From NCBI GenBank assembly GCA_964023205.1, contig CAXIEG010000619.1:17861-81860 (forward strand): a stretch of 64,000 bases of DNA, read 5' to 3'. The translations under genes were made by a program, and so were the position numbers. The stretch comes from Lutraria lutraria. Its lineage: Eukaryota; Mollusca; Bivalvia; Venerida; Mactridae. A model generated the notes under the pieces. The model had not been told where the DNA came from and did no database searches. It saw nothing but the letters and a program-made list of their open reading frames with translations. Positions 1 through 11,234 of this stretch are shown here, one piece after another; within the stretch, counting starts at the first letter, position 1, and the number at the start of each line of letters is the position of its first letter.

Positions 1-167
1 TGTTTGTGGATAGACTTTTATACGAATGATTATTGTATAATGATTCATATGCCATACTTGATTTTCTCATATTTGTTTGAGTATTATGTGACTCTGTTTG
101 ACCAAGCCCATGTGTTGTTCCAGGTTTGAATTTGTAACAACATATCAAGCCTCTTTATTGAAAGTGT

Positions 168-868
168 TTACAAGTTTTTTCTTTCTCTTTTGCTAAATGT
201 CCCCACAAAATATTCTGTCAATTAAGATGCACACTCTCTCTCCTCCAGCGTTGTTGGACAGAAGTCCCCACAATGTCAAACTCTTGGCTTCTATATAGTC
301 CCCAGAAGTTTTTCTTTCTCTTTTGCTAAATGTCCCCACAAAACATTCTGTAAACTGAGAGACACACTATCTCTCTCCTCCAGCGTTGTTGGACAGAAGT
401 CCCCACAATGTCAAACTCTTGGCTTCTATATAGTCCCCAGAAGTTTTTCTTTCTCTTTTGCTAAATGTCCCCACAAAATATTCTGTAAACTGAGAGACAC
501 ACTATCTCTCTCCTCCAGCGTTGTTGGACAGAAGTCCCCACAATATCAAACTGTTGGCTTCTGTATAGTCCCCAGAAGTTTTCTTTCTCTTTTGCTAAAT
601 GTCCCCACAAAATATTCTGTAAACTGAGAGACACAATATCTCTCTCCTCCAGCGTTGTTGGACAGAAGTCCCCACAATGTCAAACTCTTGGCTTCTGTAT
701 AGTCCCCAGAAGTTTTCTTTCTCTTTTGCTAAATGTCCCCACAAAATATTCTGTAAACTGAGAGACACACTATCTCTCTCCTCCAGCGTTGTTGGACAGA
801 AGTCCCCACAATATCAAACTGTTGGCTTCTGTATAGTCCCCACAATATCAGACTGTTGGCTTCTATAG
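168..868. repeat. 134-bp minisatellite array (left array 1)
   Basis: Five to six head-to-tail copies. The landmark TGCTAAATGTCCCCAC recurs with CTAAATG starts at 193, 326, 461, 595 and 729, giving spacings of 133-135 bp. Each unit carries a pyrimidine tract (CTCTCTCCTCCAG) followed by GTTGTTGGACAGAAGTCCCC and ends with TATAGTCCCCAGAAG. Short reading frames inside it are by-products of the repeat, not genes. The same unit recurs at 1085, 3655, 60.36, 61.17, 62.02 and 63.68 kb. Confidence 0.93.
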
Positions 869-1084
869 CAATGTTGATCTTTGTAAAGCTAGCAGGTTGG
901 GGAATTAGATAAAATATAAGGACAGCTCTCTAGTATATTAAAGTTTATTCTGATACACAATTTTCCTTGCGCTGCCACCATCTTCGTCCACTGCACTACC
1001 TCTGTCGAAAATAGAACCCTTAGTTGCACTGCTAAGTATGTTAAAGGAATAATTTTGACTTGGTTCATATTCACAACTTTTTCA

Positions 1085-1272
1085 TTAACTTTTGCTAAAT
1101 GTCCCCACAAACATTTCTGTAAATTGAGATGCACTCTCTCTCTCCTCCAGTATTGTTGGACAGAAGTCCCCACAATGTTCGATTGTCGGTTTGTATAGTC
1201 CCCAACACTTTTTCATTCTCTTTTGCCGAATGTCCTCACAACATTTTCTGTAAACTGAGAGAGCATTGCAAC
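1085..1272. repeat. 134-bp minisatellite, diverged copies
   Basis: One and a half diverged units of the same minisatellite (TTTGCTAAATGTCCCCAC at about 1090, GTTGGACAGAAGTCCCCAC at about 1155, TTTTGCCGAATGTCCTCAC at about 1222). They are separated from the first array by about 215 bp of unrelated AT-rich DNA (870-1084). Confidence 0.85.
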
Positions 1273-1739
1273 CATACCAAAATGAAATCATGCCAACATA
1301 AAATATAAACTAAATTGTACATTTCATTCAAAAAAAGGCAGACAGTATCGTAATTATGTCGTTTTAGTTACTAATATCTAATTGATGTGGTGAATGATTT
1401 ACCAAATCCAATCTTACAGTATAAGGAATAAGTCATTTTAGAACCAATTCATTTTCACCATGCCTGGAGGTAAATTACACACCAAATAATACTCTTTTTT
1501 TAAACACGGCGTCTAATAGTTTTGAAAGACTTGGTCAAATGATTTACAAAGCAAATACTTTCATACCTCAGCGTTTGATGGATGGAATGATACATGAATA
1601 ACATGTGCCACTTTATGCTAACAGTTTGGCCTCAAGTCAGGCCTTTTTCTGAGCCCTTGACTGGGTTAATATACATGTAGATTTAATCCACAAAAGTGCG
1701 CATGCAGGAAAACCCATTTTAAATGCTTGATATCAATTT
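1273..1739. other. No gene seen
   Basis: AT-rich sequence without a supported reading frame, RNA gene or recognised repeat. It leads into a stretch similar to intron 1 of the large SET gene. Confidence 0.5.
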
Positions 1740-2400
1740 TCTTTCGTTTACATGATAACTCATAATTCTAATTTCTATAAGTATCACTTCATATCCCTGA
1801 CACTGTAAAAAGAATTACAAGGTTTAAAGTGTGCATTTAGAGACTTCTTAATTAAGATTTTGGATTTCAGGTCGTGCTAAAAGAGTAATGCCAGTTGGAC
1901 AATGGCTGCAGAAGGATTATAACAACCTGGATTTGAAATTAAGCATTTTCCAAGGAAAGGTAAATTTTACGAACAGTTCTTAATCACAAGAACTGTGTTT
2001 CACAGGGTCCATGAACAAGATAGTGAATAAATGCTGTTCGTGAGTGGGAAGTGACGATCTTGGTATTTATTTTAGGTTATGGGTGATGCTCGAAAAAGTT
2101 TCAAAACTTGAATTAACTTAAATGTCAATAGCTTAAATAAAAGAAGTATGTGAGAAGTATTTATTTGACCTCTTTAAGTATTATTTGATTTTTGTATCTA
2201 TTTTCAGTGTCAAAGAGAGATTGGTCCCAGGTGGAGAAAGCGTAGATCAAGCATATAGTGAAAGAAACTGTGAAGAATAAAAGGCCTCTTCGTAAAGGAG
2301 AGCTTGTTATAGGCTACTAAATGACTAAAGCAGACAAAAACTTAGCATGACTTAATCTCAAACATCAGGTGTGGGCAATGACACAGGTTAAACTGATTTT
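1740..2400 (+). pseudogene. Decayed paralogue of the SET/recombinase gene: exon 2 and last exon only
   Basis: Two exon-like blocks match the intact gene, including their splice sites. Block 1 (1871-1959) follows TTGGATTTCAG and ends AAAG|GTAAATTT, as exon 2 does at 20826-20924. It begins with the same GRAKRV codons but is 89 nt rather than 99, so its frame is shifted. Block 2 (2208-about 2390) follows TATTTTCAG and matches the last exon (SKREWSQ.EK, NKRPPRKG, YQVWA.AQ) but has several stops, the first right after SKRDWSQVEKA. Similarity continues into intron 1 upstream (CCCTGACACTGTAAAAAGAA at about 1793 and 20751). The 14 exons between are missing: about 240 bp separates the two blocks, against about 34 kb in the intact gene. 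Retained intron borders show DNA duplication, not retrocopying. Confidence 0.88.
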
Positions 2401-2929
2401 CCCGTTTTGACGATGTAGATTTTGGAAGAAACAACAAAAACACCTACTATGTTGCATTCAAAACAGCAAGAATAAGGAGCGGAATAAATCTGTGTTGTCT
2501 GTGTTTCAACAATAAAGCTGACTGTTTAGATAGTATGATAGAGTTCCATTTAGGAAACCCATGTCTTACTTTGAGTATTTTTTATCAGCATTGATTTTCA
2601 TTGCTTTAATTGAAGAAAGAAGGATAACAACCAGGTATATTTGTATGTATATTAAAGAGAGAAAACACATTGTTGACAAGACTTCGTAAACATGATTTTT
2701 TTCCGTTTTTAATGTTGTAACATGAGTGCATAATTATGCAGGTTATATTTCATTTTGTGTTGGTGTTTTTTGTTGTTGTTTTTTTAGATTTTAGTGATTG
2801 AAAAAGGAGATACAAAGATTTTTATTGTTTTAAGACATACATAATTTTTATATCATTGAGAAATCTGAAATCCAGTTTAATTTTTTTAAAGCCATTATTT
2901 CTTTATTGCTGAATTACAAAATGTTCCCA
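2401..2929. other. No gene seen
   Basis: AT-rich DNA downstream of the pseudogene with homopolymer T runs. No supported feature. Confidence 0.5.
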
Positions 2930-3640
2930 ACTTTTACTTATTAGAGCAATTTGTGGTCATCTTGACCCTCTTAATCCATATGATTGTATTTGCAATATTT
3001 TTTTCATTATTATAGAAGTTTTCAGGAATTTTTATCCATGAAAATAGTATAGTATTTAGTATTTCGTTACTATTGCTTTAAATTTCACAATAAAAAACTA
3101 GTGTATTTCCATATTTGTCTAGTTTATTTCTGTAACTTTAAATGCATGTATAATAGGTTATACGTTTGTAAGTTTAAGTCCGCCATATTCATAATGTTGA
3201 TATAATATCAAACTGCTATCCATTTTAAACCAATGTTAAGTGTGTCGTTTTGTATGTCATAAATTGATATACTTAACAAAATGTTCATTATGATTAGTTC
3301 ATTGAAGCATATAACTTATACAATACAGGGACATGGTGACCCTCCTGTTTAGATCTGAAAAAGAATAAAAATATGGAAGTATTTTTGTTTGTTTGTAAAC
3401 CTTTTTATGAACATGAAAATAAAAATAACATATGAACAGGAGATATTCTTACCAGTATGGATTTTTAGCTCGACTATAGTCAAGAGTATAATTATGGAGA
3501 GCTATCCTACTCATCCCGGCTTCGGTGTACACGTCCAGATGTACCGGTTAAAGATTTCGTGCAGTAAAATATGTTGACTATTACTTCTTTATTTATGGAA
3601 GGATTTATTTCACCCACATTACATGTAAAATGTTGAACTT
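2930..3640 (+). repeat. Gene 3'-flank segment shared with 57.9, 59.2 and 60.1 kb
   Basis: 2930-3360 aligns by eye with 57925-58300 and 59240-59630; shared landmarks include TTGATATACT(T/A)AACAAAATG and ATGGTGACCCTCCTGT. 3450-3640 aligns with 60135-60360 (ACCAGTATGGAT, CGACTATAGT, GGAGAGCTATCCTA, TTCTTTATTTATGGA). In both places this flank is followed by the 134-bp minisatellite. It is therefore part of the duplicated unit that contained the decayed gene copy. No coding sequence. Confidence 0.8.
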
Positions 3641-3654
3641 CATAACTCAAGCAT

Positions 3655-4245
3655 TCTCTCTCACCCAGCGTTGTTGAACAGAAGTCCCCACAATGTTAGA
3701 CTGTTGGCTTCTATATAGTCCACACAAGTTTTTCTTTCTCTTTTGCTAAATGTCCCCATAAAATATTCTGTCAATTGAGATACACAATCTCTCTCTCCTC
3801 CAGCGTTGTTGGACAGAAGTCCCCACAATGTTAGACTGTTGGCTTCTATATAGTCCACACAAGTTTTTCTTTCTCTTTTGCTAAATGTCCCCATAAAATA
3901 TTCTGTTAATTGAGATACACACTCTCTCTCCTACAGCGTTGTTGAACAGAAGTCCCCACAATGTTAGACTGTTGGCTTCTATATAGTCCACACAAGTTTT
4001 TCTTTCTCTTTTGCTAAATGTCCCCATAAAATATTCTGTCAATTGAGATACACACTCTCTCTCCTACAGCGTTGTTGGACAGAAGTCCCCACAATGTCAA
4101 GCTGTTGGCTTCTGTATAGTCCCCAGAAGTTTTTCTTTCTCTTTTGCTAAATGTCCCCACAAAATATTCTGTCAATTGAGATACACACTCTCTCTTTCCT
4201 CCAGCGTTGTTAAACAGAAGTCCCCACAATGTCAAACTGTTGGGC
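3655..4245. repeat. 134-bp minisatellite array (left array 2)
   Basis: Four to five copies of the same unit seen at 168-868, here with the variant TATATAGTCCACACAAGTTT. Several spacings are exact multiples of 3, so antisense reading frames run across unit borders. They are periodic and share the unit sequence, so I do not call them genes. Confidence 0.92.
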
Positions 4246-4249
4246 TGGT

Positions 4250-4752
4250 ATTAATTAGAGATTTACGGATTAAGACGGTGACGAATATCATTTTATCATC
4301 ACATGTAAAAACTATTCTGACCTTAGAGTTAAATATATTCCGAAATCTTTTTATAAAAAACCAAGCATGTATAAGTTTATTGACTTACTAAGCTCAACAA
4401 ATAGATCAACATTATTAAATTTAGGCCATTTTATTTTTCAAGCATTTAAACGTCGTGAAATTGTTCAACCAAACATGTTAGTTTAGAACCTGCATCATTT
4501 ATTATAGCTATTAGCATGCATTCATCCTCCTTTATACATTATAATATTTGTCTAAAATATGTTACACCTTTAAAAATATGTAATTATGTTGTATTATTAT
4601 AAGCAATATTGTATGTCATATTGACATTTTCTTTTTCCCTTTTGTTTCACGTGAATGTTATTATATTTGTATATATGCATACATTGTGACTATGTACTAT
4701 TTGTACTTGTCTAAATAAAGATATGTTCTGTTCTGTTCTGTTCTGTTCTGGT
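4250..4752 (+). mobile_element. Possible 3' end of a LINE with a (TTCTG)n tail
   Basis: The segment interrupts the minisatellite/flank. It contains broken frames with a coding look (LFIKNQACISLLTY, then after a shift STLLNLGHFIFQAFKRREI), an AT-rich untranslated stretch, an AATAAAG-type motif and a TTCTG tandem tail (4727-4750). That layout fits the 3' terminus of a 5'-truncated non-LTR retrotransposon. Family assignment is inference; no catalytic motif is present. Confidence 0.4.
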
Positions 4753-4844
4753 GTCAGACATTGTAGCTCAGACTTCATGAAGGTTCATCTCAAAACAGTT
4801 TGTCTATGATAACAGACTACGCATCGTATTTTTCTGGTTTATTC

Positions 4845-5165
4845 TAGTTGTTTGTGGGTATACTAGTATAGTATAGTGTCTATTACTAGTTTGGGTAATC
4901 CTGGCCATTTGATTGGCTAATGGTGATGACTGAATATATTCGTCTGCTCTGTTGTTAATAGTTGATAGGTAAGTAAATCATGCAAGCATTGCTCTGTGAT
5001 GTTGACCAAGATAACTTGTTTTGTGTGGCACAATATCCGAAATGCTGTTTGAAGTTCAATGTGGTTGTATCATAGCAGATTATGATGAATTGTGTAAATT
5101 TACAATACTCAGAAAACAATAATGGACAGACACTGTTTAAACTCAACGACGCAAAAACTAGCACT
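4845..5165 (+). mobile_element. Partial copy of the TAGACGAATT terminal-inverted-repeat element
   Basis: Matches 60710-60920 and 61560-61745 directly and 62680-62980 in reverse: AGTTGTTTGTGGGTATA, GGCTAATGGTGATGACTGAA, AGGTAAGTAAATCATG and TTTGAAGTTCAATGTGGTTG. Its outer end is not intact. Minus-strand frames here follow the repeat and are not called as genes. Confidence 0.7.
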
Positions 5166-6072
5166 TTGTCTCCTCCAAACCTGACTTTTTTACCTTGGCC
5201 TTATATCTATCACTTTTTGTAAACAGTCCTGGTAATAACACACACGCATTTTATAAAGATTACAGCTACGACGATAACCAATTATTACTCAAAGGTAAAA
5301 TACTTCTAAATGTCTATATCAATGCGTCGTAATTATTCGCTTACCTGATCTCTTTATGTCCATGTTATCCTTCGATATCTGTAAATTTTAAATTTCATGT
5401 TTTAAAATTGCATGTGATTCTCGAGTTTAAGAGGCTTATGGTGTTTTTTCAATACAGGGGCGTAGGTATTGAGAAACATTGTCTGAGTATTAGATAGACA
5501 TCGTTAGGAAGTTTAACCACGTGTAGTAACTTAGCCATCTCCTATAATTGACCCACTCTCTTAAATAGTATGTCGCCAACATAAGTATTTAAAAATCTCC
5601 ACGTATTTAGTTTTCAGTGACTAATTGTCATGTTATTTCAGAAGCTCTATCATTTATGGGTTAAATCCTAACATGTTTAGGATACTTGTAAGGCATTATA
5701 AGACAACACCATGGTGACATATGTTGCCTAAATAGTCAAAACCAGCTGTCGCCAACCACTTTTTGATCAAATAAACACATATATTTCATCACTGAGTATA
5801 GGTATTATGTATTATGTAAGAATCACGTATTTGTTTGTTGGTTTTATCTATTCGAAGACACTGTTCTGTCCCTCATACTTGTTCACAAATATGCCTATGT
5901 TTCCGTAACAGATTCAAAAGATTTGTTACTGCCTCTGTAACTCGGCCTGTATTTAAGATACAACAGCTAAAGTCGGTTTACATGTAAATTAATGTCTTAC
6001 AAATTACTATACAAAATTTGTTGCGTAAATGACAAATACTTAATAAAATACAATGCATCGTTTGAAACACAT
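5166..6072. other. No gene seen
   Basis: AT-rich non-coding DNA. It holds one CCGTAAC motif (5903-5909) of the dispersed set described in the findings. No supported gene. Confidence 0.5.
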
Positions 6073-7186
6073 GAGCGACCATCGCCGCACACCAACGACG
6101 TCAACGACGCCGGTTATGTTACAATTATCTCGACACCATAACGTCACTCCTTCTTAAAATAGCGACCGGTGCGCTCAATACAATGTCTGTGTTGTTCAAC
6201 CCACTTCCGAAACACATTCTCAAACCATTTGGATTGGAGTCCAGAGAGAATGAGGTTACTCTCTGTCTGTAGTTCTTGTAGATTACCGAAACGCTGCGCC
6301 CTTAGCTCTCCCTTCAGATACGGAAAACAGAGCAATGTCGCAGGGAGCCAAGTCCGGGCAGTATGGCGGGTGAGAAAGTGTCTGTATCCCGAGGACATCT
6401 ATGTTCATACGAGGAGGGGAGCTGTCTTGTTTCCACTGGCTACTCTGCATTTTCATCTCCGGGTCGTGGTACAAAAAGCAAGGTTTTAGCTACTTTAATA
6501 TTCTCTTTAGGAGAAACTGACCACCCTCTCGACTGTATCGCCTTAAGAACTTCTCAGAGTCTTGCACGCGCCGTAACAATTGATTATCAGTGAGCAAACG
6601 AGGCACTTATGATCTAGCCTTCACACGCCTAATCTTCAAGTCAACGATGGGTCTACGCTGCACAGTGCCGTAACTGAAACCCGTGTGTTCAGAGAGTGTG
6701 CGAACACTAATACGCCAATCCACCACAATCACGTCGGAAACAACATTGACATTCGCGTCGGTTCGTATTGCTAGCCTTCCGGTCCTTGTGTGATCCTTCA
6801 GTGACTTATTTTCCTCTCGAAATCCTTCATACCATCTATAAACAAATCTTCTATTTGCAGATTTTTCACAATATGTTCCGTTTACCATTTTTATTGTTTC
6901 TAAAAACGATTTTCCGAGCTTGTAGCAAAAATGCAATATTGCGCGTAGCGGCATATTTTCAAGTTTCGACATTTGTTTCTGCCAACGGATTACAAACAAC
7001 TGCCCTCAGAAAGCGTAAACGGACAATGACATTTTTAGAAATTTAACTGCTGTTCACTATATGACATGACATCACGTCAGGAAAACTACATCTGATTTAA
7101 TGCATTATTTTTGTAAAACATATATTTTTAATATGGAAAGCAATATAGCTTATTCTGTAAATTCGGCGTGCGGCGGGTACGTCGCA
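6073..7186 (-). mobile_element. Dead mariner-family DNA transposon
   Basis: The element encloses the broken minus-strand transposase at 6144-6999. Candidate terminal inverted repeats are GCGACCATCGCCGCACACC (6073-6091) and GGCGTGCGGCGGGTACGTCGC without its last base (about 7166-7186), pairing imperfectly. The enclosed length of about 1.1 kb is a little under the usual 1.3 kb of mariners, as expected after an internal deletion. The inverted-repeat call is weaker than the transposase call. Confidence 0.6.
6144..6999 (-). pseudogene. mariner transposase remnant
   Basis: Read on the minus strand, the N-terminal part (6999 to about 6610) has the mariner helix-turn-helix layout: ILHFCYKLGKSFLET, RRFVYRWYEGFREE, KDHTRTGRLA and later SVRTLSEHTGFSYGTVQR. 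After a stop and frame change come YHDPEMKMQSSQWKQ and SHPPYCPDLAPCDIALF, the block around the third catalytic Asp, then KGE.RAQRFGNLQE and KWVEQHRHCIERTGRYFKKE, the usual C-terminus. The region between SPPRM and the HPPY block is much shorter than in the family, so the second catalytic Asp is missing. At least three frames are needed to read it, so it cannot make active transposase. Confidence 0.9.
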
Positions 7187-8295
7187 GAGGGTTCATTGCA
7201 ACACCGCTGGTGAGCGCTTTTTTAGTGACAGTACGTGATGCATTCAATTCAATATGACGTTATATTTTAGCATAATCGAAACAGTGACAAAACTTTTGGA
7301 TCCCCCCTCGTATGTACATTCTTTTTCAAAAGGTTAGTTTTAAAGAGATTTGGGTTGTAACAACATTATATTTAAGCAAAACAACAGAAATAATAGTTTA
7401 TGGAATAAAAATGCAATAAAGTCAAAATACGAAATGTCGTGTTTAAGAATCTATGCTTCCGTAACACTAGTATTTCCAAAATGAGAGTTTCTTTAGTTAA
7501 AGAAAGAACCTAAACCAAAGCAGTATGTGGTATGATATACTAGAATGTAAATTGTCATTGTAATTTATGTTAAAAACAGGACTTTAAACCAGTCATACTT
7601 TAATTTTCAGTACTAACAAAGGTTTTAGATGTTAAATATGCGCACACTATTGTTGATATAGTTTTTAAATGACTGATAGGTTTAATCAGTTTAAGTGCGG
7701 TGCAAACACAGTTTTCTTCCCCAGGCAGAAAGACTGTTACGGATCATAGAAAACTTTACAGGCAAGCCCAAAGTTAATATAATGTTTGTTTATTGTTAAA
7801 TGTGGTACCAATTATTGTATTTGGCATTGATACTTATTTGTCAAAATGTTTGTATTTAAAGCATAATCTTTTAATTTAGATTACTTTTTGTGTAGAAATT
7901 GTTATGGAAGCATAGAATCAGTAGGTTTCTCCGGTTATGTACAGTGATTACTGATATTCATTCATATATTGATTTTTTCATGATTTCTAGTAATACCGCG
8001 TAGGCAGAGAACTTTTTAGAAACAAACATTTGCTGAATAATTATAACAGCAAATAAGTAGCAGCTTCTTAAACCCGTTACGGAACACAGATTTTCTCAAA
8101 ACAATTTGTATCCACCTTAAATGCTAATTGGAAGCAAATAAGCAGAGACATATGAAATGATAAGACTATAAAATCTTAATTCAAAGATGAGGTTTCCTTT
8201 TCTGATATACCATTATTTAACCATAAGTTGTCGTTCTGCCATTAAACATCATTAAACTAAACCAAGCATTTGTTTGCCATTTACTGAAGTTAGGT
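7187..8295. other. No gene seen
   Basis: AT-rich DNA with three CCGTAAC/GTTACGG motifs (7459, 7736, 8076). No supported coding sequence or known repeat. Confidence 0.5.
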
Positions 8296-8950
8296 ATGGC
8301 ACTGTTAATTGCAAATATACACAGTTGTTGGAGACAACGACGACCAAATAAAGATGGGTGCATCACAATAAACGTGAATGAGAAAATTGGAAAGGGGCAA
8401 TATGTGCCAACTAATGAGATTGCAGGATGTAAAAATGACTCAAGTTTGAAAGTATCACCAGAATGTGAAGCAAATGCAAACTGCCAAATATCAAACAATT
8501 CATTAAAATAGGTTATCTTAGACAAAACGAATGAATTAATATGAAAGTTTAAGTGCCCTTTGTCAAAACCCAACGAATCTGGTGTTAGATGATATTCTAG
8601 GGTAAGTTAAATCCACCAAATATGATTCTGACATGTGAATTCTTCCCCGAAAATTATTTGCTCATTTACATAATCACCAGAATTTTCTCCTGAAAGTAAA
8701 AAAGAACTAGCAAAGAGGGAGGGGGGGGGGTTAAAGTGTAGCAGTTGTTTTGATGCCTTCATCATTGAATTTGAATTGCATGAAAAATTGTCTCGATTGT
8801 CAGGCATGCGAAATGATCAAGTAAAATATAGATTGTGGAAGACGATACCCGATGGAGATAAAGATCGCTGGAAAGTGGTAGTAGGGAAAGTTCTTAATTA
8901 TGAGTATATCAAAACCTTAGTTGCCAAACATGAAAATCAGTCCTTGTAGG
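8296..8950 (+). pseudogene. Weak coding-like remnants of unknown origin
   Basis: A 71-codon frame (8296-8511) reads HSCWRQRRPNKDGCITINV and SPECEANANCQISNN. Further on, after a homopolymer G run at about 8720-8732 that breaks the frame, come CSSCFDAFIIEFELHEKLS and MRNDQVKYRLWKTIPDGDKD. Codon-like texture and Cys/His spacing hint at an old zinc-finger-type gene fragment. I do not recognise a family, no splice sites are convincing, and the frames do not join. It may be chance. Confidence 0.2.
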
Positions 8951-10140
8951 CAACCATCAAACAGAAGTGCGCAAACTCAGAGAACATTTACCAGAAACAG
9001 ATTAGTGGATTTTGATACATGGTTGTACATTATTGAATTCTAGATGTGTTGCCTATGTGCATTTATTGGATGTATAGATATATTTTGAAATTTTTCTGGC
9101 ATCATCTTTGTTACAATGATATGATGGACAAAACATGCATGTTCTTCTGTTCTCTTGTTTCGTAAACATGTTAAAAAAGTTCATTTTATTAATGAGTGTT
9201 CCATTTAAGTTTATCCTCAAAGTAATGAGGGAAATGGTCTATGCTCCGTAACAAACCAGCCACTGATATATTAAGTATATATCATAAATGTGATGTTTCA
9301 TATAGGAACGGAATTATCTTTATTTGAAGACTCTTATCTCACTACTTTCAGGTTGAGAAGTATTGCTTTAATTGTCAAAAAGGTGTCAGTTAAAATCATA
9401 AAGGTGTATAAAAGCTTTTACAAATTAAAGAAAACATGAAACAATCGATATTTTCGTGTATAAATTTACTTAAAACAAATGGTCCTAGTCATCCATATGA
9501 ATCGTTATTTGGTCTACTATTAATCCTGTTATGTAAAAAGACGCCAAAGTTAAATAAAACATAATGTTATAACTATGAAAAATATTTAAAAGGTTCGATA
9601 CAATCATGATATATGCTCCGTAACTGCAATAAAATAGGTGCATTTTTAAATGCCGGTATCTCATTTGTGGTACACATGGTGTGAGTAATATTTTAATGTA
9701 TAGAACATAATTTTAACAACTTAATACTGTCCCATAATTGAAGTTCAAATTTGCCATTTTGCATTTTGAATCTGAGTCAATTTTTGAAGAATGGCTATGC
9801 GTAGTGCGTAGCAGATTTTGTATGTTCAAAGAAGGATATTAGTGTTTGTAATTCTGTGACTATACATAGAAATAAATTGTAACAGAATTAAAGTTACACC
9901 CCTGTACAATATTTGTCGTATATCGTCGTCTCCGTGCGAAAATGTCGTAAGTAAAAAAAATGCCGTTTTTCAGGAGAAAAAAACTTAAATGAATAATTAG
10001 AAAGTGTCCGTTTTGGATGAAAATTGCCAAAGACAAACTTTGAAAGTTGTTCTTTCAGTTAAAATGAAAGACAGTAACTTACAGCTCTTTCGAGCCTAAA
10101 TGTGAGTTTGGACATTTTCTCTGACACAATCGATGGTTTT
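8951..10140. other. No gene seen
   Basis: AT-rich DNA containing two TGCTCCGTAAC motifs (9246, 9618). No supported coding sequence. Confidence 0.5.
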
Positions 10141-10156
10141 CTCATGGGTCCCTTAC

Positions 10157-10507
10157 ATCATCATCGAAATCCAATTCACCCGATTCGATATCGCCATCAG
10201 CAATATCATCTTGCATTTCACTGTTGTTATTCATGTCTATTTTAGAGGCAATGAGTATGTCCTCTTCATCATTTGATATCGTCAAAGGTCCGTTTTCAAA
10301 TTCAGTATGTCTGTGAAGAAATGTCGACGAACCTGAATTGTTATCTGTTTGAATAAGATTTACACAGTCGGTGTTAGAGTAATGTTCCTCTATTTCTCCA
10401 TGTTGAATAGTAAAGTTTCTCCTCTCCAATACGGGATCATCAGTCATTGATTTTTCTAACTGCTTATTTAAGGATAATTTTACCAGAATCCTTCCTCTAG
10501 ATAGCAT
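10157..10507 (-). CDS. Possible first coding exon of an unidentified acidic protein
   Basis: The minus-strand frame opens with ATG at 10507 and runs 117 codons to a good donor: GATGATGAT|GTAAGG on the minus strand, intron from 10156, phase 0. The start is basic (MLSRGRILVKL). The rest is rich in Asp, Glu, Asn and Ser, ending in DGDIESGELDFDDD, which looks like an unstructured acidic N-terminus. I do not recognise the protein and could not find a matching acceptor exon at lower coordinates, so it may be a gene fragment. Supporting it are the frame length, non-repetitive composition and a donor at the end of the open stretch. Confidence 0.35.
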
Positions 10508-10963
10508 CGTTCCCCGCCTATGACATACTGAACTATTATCTCCATAGCGCGCTTATCGCAACTCTCATCTTTTTGCCCTATCTATCTGCTGCAACAGCTG
10601 ATATCCAATACTTATCGATTTCTTTTGACATTGATTTATTTAGGAGGTCCTTTATTTCAGGCTAGAAATTGACATCCCTTAAAGCGTTTTTTATAATCAC
10701 TGTCAATGCATTAGTATATAATCCATTCCCGTTCAGTTGATATACATGTATTTTTCATGTATGAAGTAATATTACTTTTTTGTGAAAATAATCATTGTTC
10801 GAAGGGATAAAGGTCCTACTAACGCTAACCACCGTACATAGCACGGCCGTGGCAATTTGATCTACATAGGTATTTCCTAAGTAGTAGCTTATAGAGACTA
10901 GAAACGAAGGCCATTGAAATAATTCAATTAATTAATGTAAAATGCACGCATGATTGTCATTCA

Positions 10964-11013
10964 GTGTCGATAATACCCCGAGTTATATAATTCATCGGGG
11001 TATTATCGACACC
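10964..11013. repeat. Perfect 17-bp-arm hairpin, GTGTCGATAATACCCCG
   Basis: GTGTCGATAATACCCCG (10964-10980) is followed after 16 bp by its exact reverse complement (10997-11013). A near copy with one change (GTGTCGATAATACCTCG) occurs at about 18448. Both forward copies have a CGCATG about 20-25 bp upstream. This looks like abutted element termini, not a host regulatory site. The rest of 10508-11234 shows no gene. Confidence 0.75.
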
Positions 11014-11234
11014 CCGTGTATAAGAAGTTTAATTCTTTACATTCACGCATGCTCTTTCTGAAATCGAGAAACTCAATATTGTGAATAGATAAATGTAAAT
11101 AATAATAAACACTTGAAAAATACGGACGTTTTCACGCCTCGCTAATCATGACTGTAGGTAAGGTCAATAATAAGAACGTTAAAACCCACTACGACGTTTT
11201 TACCTCCCAACTTCAAGATGCTGTGGGAAACTAG

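Noticed and set aside
168..868. Regular repeat-spacer look suggesting a CRISPR array
   Set aside because: The whole 134-bp unit repeats, with no unique spacers, and the genome is eukaryotic. It is a minisatellite.
8217..8573. 118-codon minus-strand frame
   Set aside because: Antisense to a weak plus-strand frame, hydrophobic and Phe/Ser-rich as random AT-rich frames are. No domain and no splice context.
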